The notes under the pieces: generated by a model
What the model was told of the DNA's origin: nothing
Seen by the model: the letters and a program-made list of their open reading frames with translations, nothing else
The model's database searches: none
Shown: piece after piece, positions 6,330-12,042 of the stretch
Layout: every line of letters starts with the position of its first letter
Position numbering within the stretch: position 1 is the stretch's first letter
Origin: Enterococcus durans NBRC 100479 = LMG 10746
GTDB taxonomy: Bacteria > Bacillota > Bacilli > Lactobacillales > Enterococcaceae
DNA length: 34,338 nt
Direction: 5' to 3'
NCBI RefSeq assembly: GCF_001544215.1
Contig: NZ_BCQB01000029.1
Coordinates: forward strand, 1 to 34,338
Translations under genes and position numbers: made by a program

Positions 6330-7016
6330 TTATCCTCCGATTCTTAATTTCTTGATTGTCTCCTGATTTAACTTGATCCCTTTGATTTGATATTTATTTT
6401 TGAAATTGATCACACCTATCTTGTGTTTCTCCGTGTGATGAATCCTGCAGAGTGCTGCAAATGTGTACTCTGAATGATCAACTTCTTTGCGCTTTCGTCT
6501 TCCTAGCGCTTTGTCAAAGTGATCGATGTCAGCTCCTGTTTTGCCACAGATGCAGCAGACTCTTTTTGTAATGCACTTGTAGAAGTAATATTCTTGATTC
6601 GCTGGTAAAATCTCATAACCTTCTTTGAAAGGAATATGATGTTCAAAGATAAAATCTAGGATGATATTCGCTAAGATATTGGCATCACTCACGCTTGTGC
6701 TCGATTCGTCTTTGAGGCTTATTTCGCGCCCTGTGACACCTTCAAAACGGAAGTAGAAGAATTCCTTCCAGAAGTCCGTTGGCATTCCTGTATCGATGAA
6801 AATATCGCCTATAAGTGCATAGATAAAGTTTCGTTGCTGCACAGTGAATCGACGTGGATCAATAAAACGAATTTCAATGATTCGATCGCCATCGTAACCG
6901 TCATACATTGTTTTCAGCCGTTCGATATTTACTTCTTCATTGATCGTTGCACCAATGTCGTTACCTTTAAATTTCTTTAGTACCGCCGAGTATGAATCTA
7001 TTAGTGGTTTAAACAC
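6330..7016 (-). CDS. Putative HNHc nuclease of phage replication module
   Basis: A 228-residue protein matching the 'putative HNHc nuclease' family that sits between annealing protein and initiator in many siphophages. The C-terminal part has the zinc and catalytic pattern: VCCICGKTGADIDHFD, then RKEVDHSEYTFAALCRIHHTEKH. The likely role is processing of replication or recombination intermediates. The start is GTG at 7016 with a weak upstream ribosome site, so a nearby alternative is possible. It ends three bases before the initiator gene. Confidence 0.85.
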   Translation of the reverse strand: MFKPLIDSYSAVLKKFKGNDIGATINEEVNIERLKTMYDGYDGDRIIEIRFIDPRRFTVQQRNFIYALIGDIFIDTGMPTDFWKEFFYFRFEGVTGREISLKDESSTSVSDANILANIILDFIFEHHIPFKEGYEILPANQEYYFYKCITKRVCCICGKTGADIDHFDKALGRRKRKEVDHSEYTFAALCRIHHTEKHKIGVINFKNKYQIKGIKLNQETIKKLRIGG

Positions 7017-7021
7017 TCATA

Positions 7022-7756
7022 TCACTTCTCTTTTGTTTCTTCTTTGTACTGATCTTCAAGCCAGTTAACGCCTCGTTTTAGCACGCCTAGATCACGTTTA
7101 GTCCATTTACTGTCATCGGCAGTTATAGAAGCTGCATCAGTCAATGCGACAACTGCTTCGTCAATTGATTTATCGTACTTGTTAGCAACCAATTGCAAAG
7201 CATCTAAGAATAGCTTTTTGCTTCTTTGAGTAGCTGGTTCAAGCATCGAGACATCTTCTGGCATGTCTTCACCTGCAAAAATATATAAACCAAGTCCAAA
7301 CATAGCAAGATTCTTTACTAGGCAGCGCATGATCGTTTTGTTGATATCAAACATAGTTGCTGCTTCAACTCGCTTTTCGATTTTTCCAACAATCTCTTTT
7401 TTCTTCGTTTCGTTATTCCACTGATAATCATTGACTTCGTAGGTATATGGCTCATCTTTCATTGCCTTGTTTGCACCATCCATGACTGGTAACCACATGT
7501 CACGCTTTACTCCGTTGACTGTTATACTGGTAAAAATCATATAGCCTGTTTTTTCATCGAAGAGGTACGGACGATTTGTTTCTGGATCACGATAGACTTC
7601 GTAGTCTACTTCTTCGCATATTTTGCTGACTTCTGCCCACGCCCATGCCCAAGACAAATAGGTTAGTTTGTTCCTTTTTTCGACAACATCATTGACAGTT
7701 ATTTTGTATAGACTGTTGAATAATTTGTTATCGTTGCGTTTTGTAACTTCACTCAT
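7022..7756 (-). CDS. Single-strand annealing protein, DUF1071 (Sak3-like)
   Basis: About 244 residues from ATG 7756, with GGAGG nine bases upstream; a longer frame extends into the upstream gene but has no ribosome site. Residues 20-90 contain the DUF1071 signature (KLTYLSWAWAWAEVSKICEE, then YEVYRDPETNRPYLFDEKTG, then DGANKAMKDEPYTY). Such Rad52-related proteins bind ssDNA and anneal complementary strands during phage recombination. The gene overlaps the previous one by eight bases and lies with the HNHc nuclease and initiator, a standard recombination-replication cluster. Confidence 0.88.
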   Translation of the reverse strand: MSEVTKRNDNKLFNSLYKITVNDVVEKRNKLTYLSWAWAWAEVSKICEEVDYEVYRDPETNRPYLFDEKTGYMIFTSITVNGVKRDMWLPVMDGANKAMKDEPYTYEVNDYQWNNETKKKEIVGKIEKRVEAATMFDINKTIMRCLVKNLAMFGLGLYIFAGEDMPEDVSMLEPATQRSKKLFLDALQLVANKYDKSIDEAVVALTDAASITADDSKWTKRDLGVLKRGVNWLEDQYKEETKEK

Positions 7757-8090
7757 CAAATTCTGCCTCCATTTCAGCAATGTATTTCTTACCTGATCCG
7801 TAATAAGAGATATCAATCAAGTTATCTCTGTCGTACTCTTCTAATGCGTCAATCAAGCCATCTTCGATGACATAAATATATTCAGGTTTATTTGAATGTT
7901 TTAATAGATGAATAAGGTAAACATGATCCCAAATACTCACAAAATTGCCCAAATCGTCTTGATCGCACGCTAGCTCTTCATTCGTCAAAAGATTTCGTCT
8001 GATTTTTCGATTGCTTGTTTCCTTGATATTCGATTTGCCCCAACTAGGATCAGTCAAATATTGATCTAGAGTGGAAAGTTCTTTTTTCAT
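7749..8090 (-). CDS. Phage protein of unknown function
   Basis: A 113-residue acidic protein. ATG 8090 has AAGGAG ten bases upstream. The N-terminus carries TLDQYLTDPSWGKSNIKETSNRK, with only DQYLTDPSWGK looking conserved-like to me. The C-terminus is acidic and overlaps the annealing gene. No family is recognised. It opens the recombination gene set and may be an accessory factor (inference from position). Confidence 0.65.
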   Translation of the reverse strand: MKKELSTLDQYLTDPSWGKSNIKETSNRKIRRNLLTNEELACDQDDLGNFVSIWDHVYLIHLLKHSNKPEYIYVIEDGLIDALEEYDRDNLIDISYYGSGKKYIAEMEAEFDE

Positions 8091-8121
8091 GTGGTAACAT
8101 CTCCTTAGATGTATTTTGTTT

Positions 8122-8154
8122 GCGACTCAATGCTTGCCGGCGGAGTCGCTTTTT
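8122..8154 (+). terminator. Plus-strand terminator inside the minus-strand operon
   Basis: GCGACTC (8122-8128) pairs with GAGTCGC (8143-8149), followed by TTTTT on the plus strand. On the minus strand the hairpin is followed by AAACAAAATA, so it should not stop the operon. It overlaps the end of the 48-aa gene. Confidence 0.6.
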
Positions 8155-8273
8155 ATTTGTTGCCAAGCTTTTTGCTTATCAATATGTTGTTGGCTTAGGA
8201 TGATTGGTTTGTTATGTCTCCACCAGCGATTAGCAATTACCGTCCCTATCCTTAGCGCTTCAGCTCTATTCAT
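8127..8273 (-). CDS. 48-aa basic phage protein
   Basis: ATG 8273 overlaps the last codons of the Rha gene, so translation would be coupled; no separate GGAGG is present. The stop is TGA 8127-8129. The product (begins MNRAEALRIGTVIANRWWRH) is basic and tryptophan-containing, with a helical C-terminus (KQKAWQQIKS). Function unknown. The overlap and composition favour a real gene, but the lack of a ribosome site lowers confidence. Confidence 0.5.
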   Translation of the reverse strand: MNRAEALRIGTVIANRWWRHNKPIILSQQHIDKQKAWQQIKSDSAGKH

Positions 8274-8991
8274 TTTCATCATCGAAAAGTCTTTGTTGTC
8301 TGTTCAGTTGATCGATTTCCATGCGGATCGCAGTTTCTGGTAACCACATTTCAATAAATGAAACAGCATCATCGAATCTCTTACGAGGTAACTCGCCATA
8401 TCTTGGGATTGAAAAGGTACGTTTAAATTCAGACCAAAATTTTGAGAATACTTTTTTGCTGATTTCTTCATAAGCTCGGCTTTCTTTACCTCCTAAAACT
8501 TCCATAACTTTCATATTTCCTTTTTGCTTAATTTCAAACTCTTGTTGTCCGCTAATTCGCATAGTATCTTTAAGCATGCAGACATCTTTTTTTACATCTT
8601 TCATTTCTTCTAATTGGTAGATCATCATGTCTTCAATCGTTTGAGGAACAGTATTTTTACGAATGACATCTTCCATCTCGTTGAATGCTTCAATAAATTT
8701 GAGTTTGAAACTTATTGCTTTACTTCCAGTGAATCCCATAGCTAACAAGGAAAATCCATCTCTATTCATGAAAAAAACTCTCCGACTTCTCCCATACGTG
8801 TCCGGCTCGTTTCCTTCTACAAACATCTGCTCAAAATTGAGCACACCTTCAACATTGGCCGAATTTTCGACCGATCTTTTTACTGATTCAATTGCTTCTA
8901 GCACATGCTTATGTTTCTTTTCGAAAGCTTCAGCTACTTGCAAGCTCGTAGTCACAGCTTCTTTATTTTTTAAAATTACTAATTCTTGCAT
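8266..8991 (-). CDS. Rha family antirepressor with ORF6C domain
   Basis: A 241-residue protein. Residues 1-115 form the Rha domain (VTTSLQVAEAFEKKHKHVLE, then the RRVFFMNRDGFSLLAMGF segment and GSKAISFKLKFIEAFNEME). Residues 160-235 match the ORF6C domain (EVLGGKESRAYEEISKKVFS, then WSEFKRTFSIPRYGELPRKR). Such proteins counter the CI repressor or regulate early genes. ATG 8991 has GGAGAG upstream. It starts head-to-head with the plus-strand gene at 9047. Confidence 0.9.
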   Translation of the reverse strand: MQELVILKNKEAVTTSLQVAEAFEKKHKHVLEAIESVKRSVENSANVEGVLNFEQMFVEGNEPDTYGRSRRVFFMNRDGFSLLAMGFTGSKAISFKLKFIEAFNEMEDVIRKNTVPQTIEDMMIYQLEEMKDVKKDVCMLKDTMRISGQQEFEIKQKGNMKVMEVLGGKESRAYEEISKKVFSKFWSEFKRTFSIPRYGELPRKRFDDAVSFIEMWLPETAIRMEIDQLNRQQRLFDDENE

Positions 8992-9009
8992 TATTTCTTC
9001 TCTCCTTTT

Positions 9010-9018
9010 TGATATAAT
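9010..9018 (+). promoter_or_regulatory. Extended -10 promoter for the 84-aa gene
   Basis: TGATATAAT is a TGn extended -10 with no clear -35. It lies in the 55-bp gap between the Rha start codon and the plus-strand start at 9047. This leader lacks the palindrome found in the other four cassettes. Confidence 0.5.
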
Positions 9019-9046
9019 TTTTAATAGAAAGCGAGGTGTAGTGATA

Positions 9047-9301
9047 ATGTTTGAAGATATTACTCATATTGAAATTTTTGGTGTACATTCAAGTGATCAA
9101 AAAACTATAAATGCTTTACTTAAAGATGGATGGAAAATTTTATCTATCATCCAAAAAAATGAAGATAATTTAAATTCATTTGGACAAATTATTTTAGGTG
9201 CAAGTGATGGCACATATGAAAAAAACAATCTCGATTTAATATGGCAAAAACAGAAGGCTGAAAAAAGTAATGAAATTGATTATGATAATCTGCCCTTTTA
9301 G
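9047..9301 (+). CDS. 84-aa phage protein with SSB-like C-terminal tip
   Basis: ATG 9047 follows GCGAGGTG and TAG lies at 9299-9301. The body (IEIFGVHSSDQKTINALLKDG followed by WKILSI) resembles small alpha/beta proteins with an LLxxGWKIL motif that are common in accessory loci and have no known role. The last residues, NEIDYDNLPF, closely copy the acidic tip of Gram-positive SSB (DDDLPF). The gene faces the same way as cI and opposite to the early operon, so it may be expressed in the lysogen and interact with host replication or repair proteins. The function is inferred only from the tail. Confidence 0.7.
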   Translation: MFEDITHIEIFGVHSSDQKTINALLKDGWKILSIIQKNEDNLNSFGQIILGASDGTYEKNNLDLIWQKQKAEKSNEIDYDNLPF

Positions 9302-9302
9302 A

Positions 9303-9491
9303 TTATTTGTACTGGCCTCTCCATTTATCCCAATCGCTAAACCTTTCATTAATTGAAGGTGGCTCTTCTTGATTATTTTGTTGTTTAACAAATTTTTCTT
9401 TTTGTTCAAAATTTTCAATAATAATTTTAAGCAACTCGTTTGTATATTTTTGCTCTGCCAGTATTTTTTGTAATAATGACTTTCCAAACAT
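9303..9491 (-). CDS. 62-aa coiled-coil phage protein
   Basis: ATG 9491 has AAAGGAAG upstream. The 62 residues form a long amphipathic helix (LLQKILAEQKYTNELLKIII and following charged heptads), then a proline-containing tail ending RFSDWDKWRGQYK. A short coiled-coil role is likely. It ends one base from the end of the plus-strand 84-aa gene, so the two are tail-to-tail. Confidence 0.65.
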   Translation of the reverse strand: MFGKSLLQKILAEQKYTNELLKIIIENFEQKEKFVKQQNNQEEPPSINERFSDWDKWRGQYK

Positions 9492-9510
9492 TTAAAATAC
9501 TTCCTTTCTA

Positions 9511-9536
9511 GTCAGTCTCTCCCGACTGGCTTTTTT
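9511..9536 (+). terminator. Plus-strand terminator
   Basis: GTCAGTC (9511-9517) pairs with GACTGGC (9524-9530), one pair being G-U, followed by six T on the plus strand. It overlaps the 3' end of the minus-strand membrane protein gene and could end the transcript of the 84-aa gene. Confidence 0.6.
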
Positions 9537-9682
9537 GATCTGTGCTCAGCTTCATCCAGCCCAATGAAAATCCAAAGCATATAAACGATCGTGCCGATCA
9601 ATGCTTGTCTGCTTCCCCAAAGACCTAAAGCGTAGATGATTAGCGGTGCGCTGAATACTAGCGCTCTGTTGAATTTACCCAT
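9512..9682 (-). CDS. 56-aa two-segment membrane protein
   Basis: ATG 9682 has GGAGG eight bases upstream and lies inside the end of the HTH gene. TGA is at 9512-9514. Two hydrophobic stretches (ALVFSAPLIIYALGLW and ALIGTIVYMLWIFIGL) form a hairpin across the membrane, followed by a charged tail. The role is unknown; it could be a holin-like or exclusion protein, but its early position argues against a holin. Confidence 0.7.
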   Translation of the reverse strand: MGKFNRALVFSAPLIIYALGLWGSRQALIGTIVYMLWIFIGLDEAEHRSKKPVGRD

Positions 9683-9909
9683 GTTTTTCCTCCTTTTAGA
9701 TACTGATACAAAGCGATACTACTAAACCTCCACTCTCTGCCAACTTTCGCTGCTGGAATCTTTCCAGATTCGGCATCTTTAGTCAGCGTGCGTGTTGTGG
9801 TTTTTAAATATTCCGCAGCTTGCTTTGTATCCCACACTTCATTTGCAATCTCAGATTCTGCCAAAGAAGCTTTGAGATCCGAGAGGTTAACTAAAGCTAG
9901 TTGCTCCAT
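9658..9909 (-). CDS. Excisionase-type helix-turn-helix protein
   Basis: An 83-residue protein. Residues 26-70 show the HTH_17/MerR-like winged helix of the excisionase family (WDTKQAAEYLKTTTRTLTKD, then GKIPAAKVGREWRFSSIALYQ). ATG 9909 has AGGAGG upstream. It could be the phage excisionase acting with the integrase at 14488, or an early regulator. The distance from int and its place in the early operon leave both open. Confidence 0.8.
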   Translation of the reverse strand: MEQLALVNLSDLKASLAESEIANEVWDTKQAAEYLKTTTRTLTKDAESGKIPAAKVGREWRFSSIALYQYLKGGKTWVNSTER

Positions 9910-9928
9910 TGGTTGTTTCCTCCTGTAT

Positions 9929-10048
9929 TTACAATTCGTACATAGTAATAATCGAATCTATGATTCTATTTGCTTCTGCAGAAGTCTTTTTACCGTTTAA
10001 AATTAAAGATAAGTAGCTTTTGCTAATTCCAAATCTTTCAGCAAGCAT
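9929..10048 (-). pseudogene. 3' remnant of a Cro-like HTH gene
   Basis: From ATG 10048 the frame encodes 39 residues (LAERFGISKSYLSLILNGKK, then TSAEANRIIDSIITMYEL), the second half of a small XRE-type helix-turn-helix. The frame extends upstream through FLTYT, which looks like the normal continuation of such a protein, but then meets TAG with no start codon. The 5' part has evidently been replaced by the Bro-N fragment. A short product from ATG 10048 is possible. Confidence 0.6.
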
Positions 10049-10262
10049 GGTGTAAGTTAAGAACTTTGAACTTTTGACGACGACCTAACGAATCGTTACC
10101 CCATGTTTCAATTGATTTTTTACAATGATCATTGGTGGCTTTACTGGGATTTTTGTATCCCAAAGTTTTGGCAACATCGTTTGCTACGAAATACGGAATG
10201 TCATTTTCTAGAAACGTTCTTACTTCGTGTTGTTCAAAACTAAAAATTTGTGGTGTGTTCAT
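10038..10262 (-). pseudogene. Truncated Bro-N antirepressor
   Basis: ATG 10262 (ribosome site GAAAGGAAAG) begins a clear Bro-N domain (MNTPQIFSFEQHEVRTFLEN, then PYFVANDVAKTLGYKNPSKA, then WGNDSLGRRQKFKVLN). It stops after 74 residues, where a full domain would continue for about 35 more. The frame runs out at the junction with the HTH remnant. This looks like a deletion that joined two early genes. The stub may still be translated. Confidence 0.7.
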
Positions 10263-10283
10263 TTTTTACTTTCCTTTCTTTGG

Positions 10284-10328
10284 TATAATTTCCTTATCAG
10301 TGTGACAGGCTGAAATAATTGATAAGGA
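10284..10328 (+). promoter_or_regulatory. Cassette leader A: extended -10 and SD-masking palindrome
   Basis: TATAAT at 10284-10289 is preceded by TGG (extended -10). TCCTTATCA (10291-10299) is exactly complementary to TGATAAGGA (10320-10328), which contains the start of the AAGGAGG ribosome site of the DUF1883 gene. A transcript starting at the usual distance (about 10296) would lack most of the left arm, so only read-through RNA could form the full stem. Confidence 0.6.
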
Positions 10329-10338
10329 GGTGAAAATT

Positions 10339-10578
10339 ATGGTGCAGGTTCCTTATGCTGAATCTAGCGGTTCATTATCTGTAAGAGTAGAACTTCAACA
10401 CGCCGCAGATGTGTTTTTGGTCGATTCTACAAACTACAGAAAAATGAACTCTGGTCAAAAATTTAATTACTACGGCGGACATTACACTAGAACACCGGTA
10501 AATATTACAGTCAGTGGTCCTGGTAGATGGTACTTAATTGTTCGTGGTGGCGGGCAATACAAATATAGATTCTATTAA
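10339..10578 (+). CDS. Stand-alone DUF1883 protein
   Basis: ATG 10339 follows AAGGAGG; the GTG nine bases earlier lies in the ribosome site and is rejected. The 79 residues match the DUF1883 beta-barrel: DVFLVDSTNYRKMNSGQKF, then YYGGHYTRTPVNITV, then GRWYLIVRGGG. In bacteria DUF1883 is known as a single domain and as a fusion to TIR domains, which are linked to antiviral NAD-depleting defence. Here it is alone on a prophage, so it may act in exclusion or counter-defence (inference). Its stop shares TTAA with the stop of the opposite gene. Confidence 0.75.
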   Translation: MVQVPYAESSGSLSVRVELQHAADVFLVDSTNYRKMNSGQKFNYYGGHYTRTPVNITVSGPGRWYLIVRGGGQYKYRFY

Positions 10579-10766
10579 TCTTTAATTTGAGCTGGCATGC
10601 CAATTGTCAGCTCTGTTAATGTGGCATTTTTTTTCATATAATCTTCCACTTTTGATACAGCATTTTGCAAATTAGAAATCGTCCAGCCTTTCTCGGTTAC
10701 AAAACTAATAACCGTTTCAATAAATTCTTTTTCCTCTGTTTCTAAAACAATCCTTTGCGTGTCCAT
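10575..10766 (-). CDS. 63-aa phage protein, tail-to-tail with DUF1883 gene
   Basis: The preferred start is ATG 10766 (AAGGA nine bases upstream); ATG 10775 is possible but too close to the site. The protein is helical and charged (VLETEEKEFIETVISFVTEK, then SNLQNAVSKVEDYMKKNATL). Function unknown. Its stop overlaps the stop of the DUF1883 gene by four bases on the opposite strand. Confidence 0.65.
   Translation of the reverse strand: MDTQRIVLETEEKEFIETVISFVTEKGWTISNLQNAVSKVEDYMKKNATLTELTIGMPAQIKD
10597..10634 (+). terminator. Plus-strand terminator after the DUF1883 gene
   Basis: ATGCCA (10597-10602) pairs with TGGCAT (10622-10627), followed by eight T. It lies inside the opposite gene and would end the DUF1883 transcript. 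An alternative stem GAGCTG/CAGCTC overlaps it. Confidence 0.5.
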
Positions 10767-10787
10767 TCTATTCATTCCTTTCTGTTG

Positions 10788-10834
10788 TATAATTTCCTTA
10801 TCAGTCAGTGGTCGGCTGAAATAATTGATAAGGA
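10788..10834 (+). promoter_or_regulatory. Cassette leader B: -10 and SD-masking palindrome
   Basis: TATAAT lies at 10788-10793. TCCTTATCA (10795-10803) is complementary to TGATAAGGA (10826-10834). The leader is nearly the same as leader A (same arms, same GGCTGAAATAAT segment) but the loop is two bases longer, and the gene behind it is unrelated to DUF1883. Confidence 0.6.
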
Positions 10835-10844
10835 GGTGAAAATT

Positions 10845-11048
10845 ATGGATGAGGATAAAATTAAAAATTTGATTGAATCCGCAAGAAAGGATTCTCTTAA
10901 AGAATTAGACATTCAAGGTCAAATAGACAATTTGGGAGAAACTATAAAGATAACTGAAATCATCTCAATTCTTCACAAGTCTAGTCTTGATTACACAGAT
11001 AAAATGATCGAGAAAGTCATGCTTTCTATTTTCGAAAAACCTAATTAA
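10845..11048 (+). CDS. 67-aa helical phage protein
   Basis: ATG 10845 follows AAGGAGGTG. The product is almost entirely helical and charged (DEDKIKNLIESARKDSLKEL, then GETIKITEIISILHKSSLDY). No family is recognised and no membrane segment is seen. It carries leader B and ends eight bases inside the opposite gene at 11041. Confidence 0.65.
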   Translation: MDEDKIKNLIESARKDSLKELDIQGQIDNLGETIKITEIISILHKSSLDYTDKMIEKVMLSIFEKPN

Positions 11049-11181
11049 AATCCGTAATGGTTTTAATTGACTCACTAGAAACTACAATGTTTTCACATGG
11101 TATTCTTTGCTCCTGGCTACTCGCAATAGCTTGGAGCAATTCTGCTATTTCTTGTGGCGTTGCTTCAATGCTAATTTTCAT
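11041..11181 (-). CDS. 46-aa phage protein
   Basis: ATG 11181 has a strong ribosome site (GGAGGTAACAAC) and the frame stops at TAG 11041-11043. It begins MKISIEATPQEIAELLQAIA, a pattern common in tiny phage proteins (short strand, then a helix). Function unknown. It overlaps the 3' end of the plus-strand gene by eight bases. Confidence 0.65.
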   Translation of the reverse strand: MKISIEATPQEIAELLQAIASSQEQRIPCENIVVSSESIKTITDFN

Positions 11182-11201
11182 GTTGTTACCTCCTTCTCTG
11201 G

Positions 11202-11226
11202 TATACTCACTGTAGAAAGTGAGGTG
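11202..11226 (+). promoter_or_regulatory. Cassette leader C: extended -10 overlapping an SD-masking palindrome
   Basis: TGGTATACT is an extended -10 (core 11202-11207). CTCACT (11206-11211) pairs with AGTGAG (11218-11223), which runs into the ribosome site GAGGTG. The left arm overlaps the -10 itself, so a locally started RNA (about 11214) cannot contain it. Confidence 0.6.
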
Positions 11227-11234
11227 ATAATTGT

Positions 11235-11549
11235 ATGGACATTACACTTAATATTTGTATTAATGATGGTTCGGAAATTCTTGTTGATGGTTTCGATAAA
11301 ATATCTTTTTCAAATAACGTCTTAGAAAAAACATGCACTAATACTGGATATTCTTGGCAAAAGTCTTATCCAGAAATTTTAAATGCAGTGGTTGAAAATA
11401 AATTTCTTATTTTTGATCGTCACGATGAAAAAGATAGTCTAGAATATAGAGATCATTCTTTTGCTTTTCGTAACGAGATTAATGAAAAGAACCAACCGTT
11501 GATACTAACTACACAATCAATTACTACAATAATTGATATGTATAACTAA
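11235..11549 (+). CDS. 104-aa phage protein, unknown
   Basis: ATG 11235 follows GAGGTGATAATTGT. The 104 residues are mostly beta-strand-like (ITLNICINDGSEILVDGF, then NKFLIFDRHDEKDSLEYRDH, then PLILTTQSITTIIDMY). I do not recognise a family. It sits behind leader C, head-to-head with the 46-aa gene and tail-to-tail (four-base overlap) with the 52-aa gene. Confidence 0.65.
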   Translation: MDITLNICINDGSEILVDGFDKISFSNNVLEKTCTNTGYSWQKSYPEILNAVVENKFLIFDRHDEKDSLEYRDHSFAFRNEINEKNQPLILTTQSITTIIDMYN

Positions 11550-11704
11550 TCTTTAATGGCATGTTGTTTCTCTGAAGCAATATGCCAGCTTCTTTCTAAA
11601 AATACCTTCTTTGTTTCTTCTAACGCTTCTAGAGCTTCTAAAGCAGATAAATTATTTTTGACTAAGATTCCAGTTAATTCAGAAATGATTTTTACTTCAT
11701 TCAT
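11546..11704 (-). CDS. 52-aa helical phage protein
   Basis: ATG 11704 follows GGGGGT and the stop is TAG 11546-11548. The sequence is one or two amphipathic helices (ISELTGILVKNNLSALEALE, then ETKKVFLERSWHIASEKQ). Function unknown. The four-base overlap with the opposite stop and the good ribosome site support it. Confidence 0.62.
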   Translation of the reverse strand: MNEVKIISELTGILVKNNLSALEALEALEETKKVFLERSWHIASEKQHAIKD

Positions 11705-11724
11705 TTTGTTACCCCCTTCTTTGG

Positions 11725-11748
11725 TATACTCACTATGAAAGTGAGGTG
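11725..11748 (+). promoter_or_regulatory. Cassette leader D: extended -10 overlapping an SD-masking palindrome
   Basis: TGGTATACT is an extended -10 (core 11725-11730). CTCACT (11729-11734) pairs with AGTGAG (11740-11745), continuing into the site GAGGTG. The arms are identical to leader C and the loop differs (five bases instead of six). Confidence 0.6.
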
Positions 11749-11754
11749 AAAATT

Positions 11755-11952
11755 ATGTCATTAACTAATGAACAACGCGCTCATGACTTAGCTCTATTAG
11801 CGGTAGAAGCTGAAGTCAACAGAAAATTAATTTCCCAAATAAATGGCGCTGATTACAACGCAGATGAAAAAGAAGTCGATATTTACGGATTGTATTATGA
11901 CTTGTTCCATCGTAGTTTAGACGCTTTTAATCTAGACTTTCCAAAAGAATAG
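11755..11952 (+). CDS. 65-aa phage protein, unknown (AHDLA motif)
   Basis: ATG 11755 follows GAGGTG. The sequence begins MSLTNEQRAHDLALLAVEAE and ends VDIYGLYYDLFHRSLDAF, a helical layout I associate with short lysogeny-region proteins of Gram-positive phages, with no known role. It is followed by a plus-strand terminator at 11961 and overlaps the 32-aa minus-strand frame by 21 bases. Confidence 0.68.
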   Translation: MSLTNEQRAHDLALLAVEAEVNRKLISQINGADYNADEKEVDIYGLYYDLFHRSLDAFNLDFPKE

Positions 11953-12030
11953 TCTATGAAGCCAGCTCATTTTTGAGTTGGTTTTTGTAATTTTTAGGTC
12001 AATGGTTACGCGCCCTTTTGGTCTCTCCAT
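11932..12030 (-). CDS. 32-aa phage peptide (possible)
   Basis: ATG 12030 lies eight bases after AGGAGG and TAG is at 11932-11934. The peptide (MERPKGRVTIDLKITKTNSK, then MSWLHRLFFWKV) has a basic strand and an aromatic helix. It continues the tail-to-tail pattern seen at the other junctions. It is short, so the call rests on the ribosome site and context. It also contains the terminator hairpin. Confidence 0.42.
   Translation of the reverse strand: MERPKGRVTIDLKITKTNSKMSWLHRLFFWKV
11961..11986 (+). terminator. Plus-strand terminator after the last cassette gene
   Basis: CCAGCTC (11962-11968) pairs with GAGTTGG (11975-11981), loop of six, followed by a T tract. It closes the plus-strand gene at 11755-11952. 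Confidence 0.7.
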
Positions 12031-12042
12031 TCATCTCACCTC

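Noticed and set aside
7757-7816. Longer start for the DUF1071 annealing protein
   Set aside because: It would overlap the upstream gene by 68 bases and lacks a ribosome site; ATG 7756 has GGAGG at good spacing.
8663-9046. Longer plus-strand start for the 84-aa gene, reaching into the Rha gene
   Set aside because: The upstream part is antisense to a clear Rha coding region. A good ribosome site exists at ATG 9047.
9236-9487. 83-residue minus-strand frame overlapping the coiled-coil gene
   Set aside because: It is in another frame of the 62-aa gene and antisense to the end of the plus-strand gene; it has no ribosome site of its own.
9047-11952. Toxin-antitoxin pairs
   Set aside because: The head-to-head and tail-to-tail pairs invite this, but no known toxin or antitoxin fold is recognisable and the partners are on opposite strands without an operon.
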